This document shows, piece by piece, positions 63,450 through 64,000 of a stretch of DNA of 64,000 nucleotides. Position numbers and translations under genes: made by a program. Under the pieces are notes generated by a model that was given only the letters and a program-made list of their open reading frames with translations, was not told the origin of the DNA and made no database searches. This stretch comes from RFPI01 sp964398195 (GTDB lineage: Bacteria; Pseudomonadota; Gammaproteobacteria; Burkholderiales; Methylophilaceae): contig CAYNLW010000003.1 of the NCBI GenBank assembly GCA_964398195.1, forward strand, positions 11,243 through 75,242, given 5' to 3'. Numbering within the stretch: the first letter of the stretch is position 1; each line of letters begins with the position of its first letter.

Positions 63450-64000
63450 ATGCACAAGATTACCGCCATTCCTGCCTTTACCGATAATTATTTCTGGCTG
63501 ATACAACACCCCCCCTATGCCGTGGTGGTGGATCCCGGTGAAGCCAGCGTGGTGCTGGCTACCCTGCAAGGACTGCAACTGACCTTAAGCGATATCCTGA
63601 TCACCCATCACCATCAAGACCATATCGGCGGTGTAGCGGACTTGATGCAGCATACACAAGCACAAGTGTATGCCCCAAGCACAGAAGATTACGCATTTAA
63701 TCATATTCCCCTCAGCGATGGACAGCAGATTCATCTATCCGCCATAGCTTTAACCCTGCAAGTGCTACACCTGCCCGGCCACACCCTAGGCCATATCGCC
63801 TATTACGCCCCACAACTAGGCAACGGCAGCCTATTCTGCGGCGACACCCTATTCTCAGCCGGCTGCGGCCGCCTATTCGAAGGCACCCCCGCGCAAATGC
63901 TGCACTCGCTTAAACGACTCAGCCAACTGCCCGACGACACCGCAGTGTATTGCACCCACGAATACACCGAAAAAAACCTACAATTCGCCCTCAGCGTAGA
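63450..64000 (+). CDS. gloB: Hydroxyacylglutathione hydrolase (glyoxalase II), C-terminus cut by window edge
   Basis: GloB hydrolyses S-lactoylglutathione in methylglyoxal detoxification. The metal motif is THHHQDHIGG, then LPGHTLGHIAYY, CGDTLFSAGCGRLFEG and YCTHEYTEKNL. The start gives MHKITAIPAFTDNYFWL, the usual N-terminus. The frame is open to the window end (about 184 of 255 codons). It is divergent from the YafS-like gene. Confidence 0.95.
   Translation, partial: MHKITAIPAFTDNYFWLIQHPPYAVVVDPGEASVVLATLQGLQLTLSDILITHHHQDHIGGVADLMQHTQAQVYAPSTEDYAFNHIPLSDGQQIHLSAIALTLQVLHLPGHTLGHIAYYAPQLGNGSLFCGDTLFSAGCGRLFEGTPAQMLHSLKRLSQLPDDTAVYCTHEYTEKNLQFALSV

Overview
The window reads as a chromosomal segment of a betaproteobacterium with moderate GC, probably of the Nitrosomonadales/Methylophilales type. 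The evidence is the gene order asd-fimV-truA-trpFBA-accD-folC-dedD-cvpA-purF-metZ, MetZ-type methionine synthesis, a FimV homologue, a MoxY-like sensor kinase and the gloB-yafS-rnhA-dnaQ cluster. The taxonomy is inference. There is no phage, plasmid, IS element or CRISPR array. A run of 100 Ns at 58298-58397 marks a draft assembly, and identical 55-bp ends on both sides show that the gap is probably artificial.

Layout. 1-6.4 kb: glycogen and glucose phosphate metabolism (partial GH57 amylase and glgC on minus; glgB and pgi on plus). 6.4-17.1 kb: sppA, a small Rieske protein, gph, rluC, then rne with a long structured leader, uvrB, a secreted trypsin-like protease with a C-terminal repeat region, and an aspartate-type aminotransferase. 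17.2-18.8 kb: tRNA-Asn with a clear promoter and terminator, psiE and a split YeeE/YedE pair. 18.8-28.8 kb: a 12-gene minus-strand run (rmuC, moaD, moaE, ugd, hslR, galE, rfbB, rfbD, rfbA, rfbC, a sugar transferase, hpt) that makes nucleotide sugars and starts a surface polysaccharide. 28.9-29.7 kb: dienelactone hydrolase. 29.8-50.4 kb: a long minus-strand block of amino acid, purine and fatty acid genes (argD, argF, argG, ppnP, yajQ, leuCDB, asd, fimV, ecfT-like, truA, trpFBA, accD, folC, dedD, cvpA, purF, metZ). 50.4-53 kb: a gene-free 0.5 kb with a predicted small RNA or leader, an orphan Rieske oxygenase and a DMT permease. 53-57 kb: crcB with a MoxY/MoxX-like two-component system on minus, and glgA on plus. 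57-64 kb: orn, an M48 protease split by the gap, cytochrome c, rsgA, queD, dnaQ, rnhA, a YafS-like methyltransferase and partial gloB.

Nearly all genes are ordinary core genes. The signal they do not explain lies between them. At least nine intergenic spots carry short tandem repeats with a period of about 13-18 bp, most often 16. Each spot has its own sequence, and they often touch a stop codon, a ribosome binding site or a start codon. Other observations are three genes (glgB, queD, rmuC) whose ATG lies exactly 7 nt after a perfect TATAAT, which suggests leaderless transcripts; a complete promoter-terminator unit of about 100 nt upstream of argD; and a recurring short motif in the disordered tail of RNase E.
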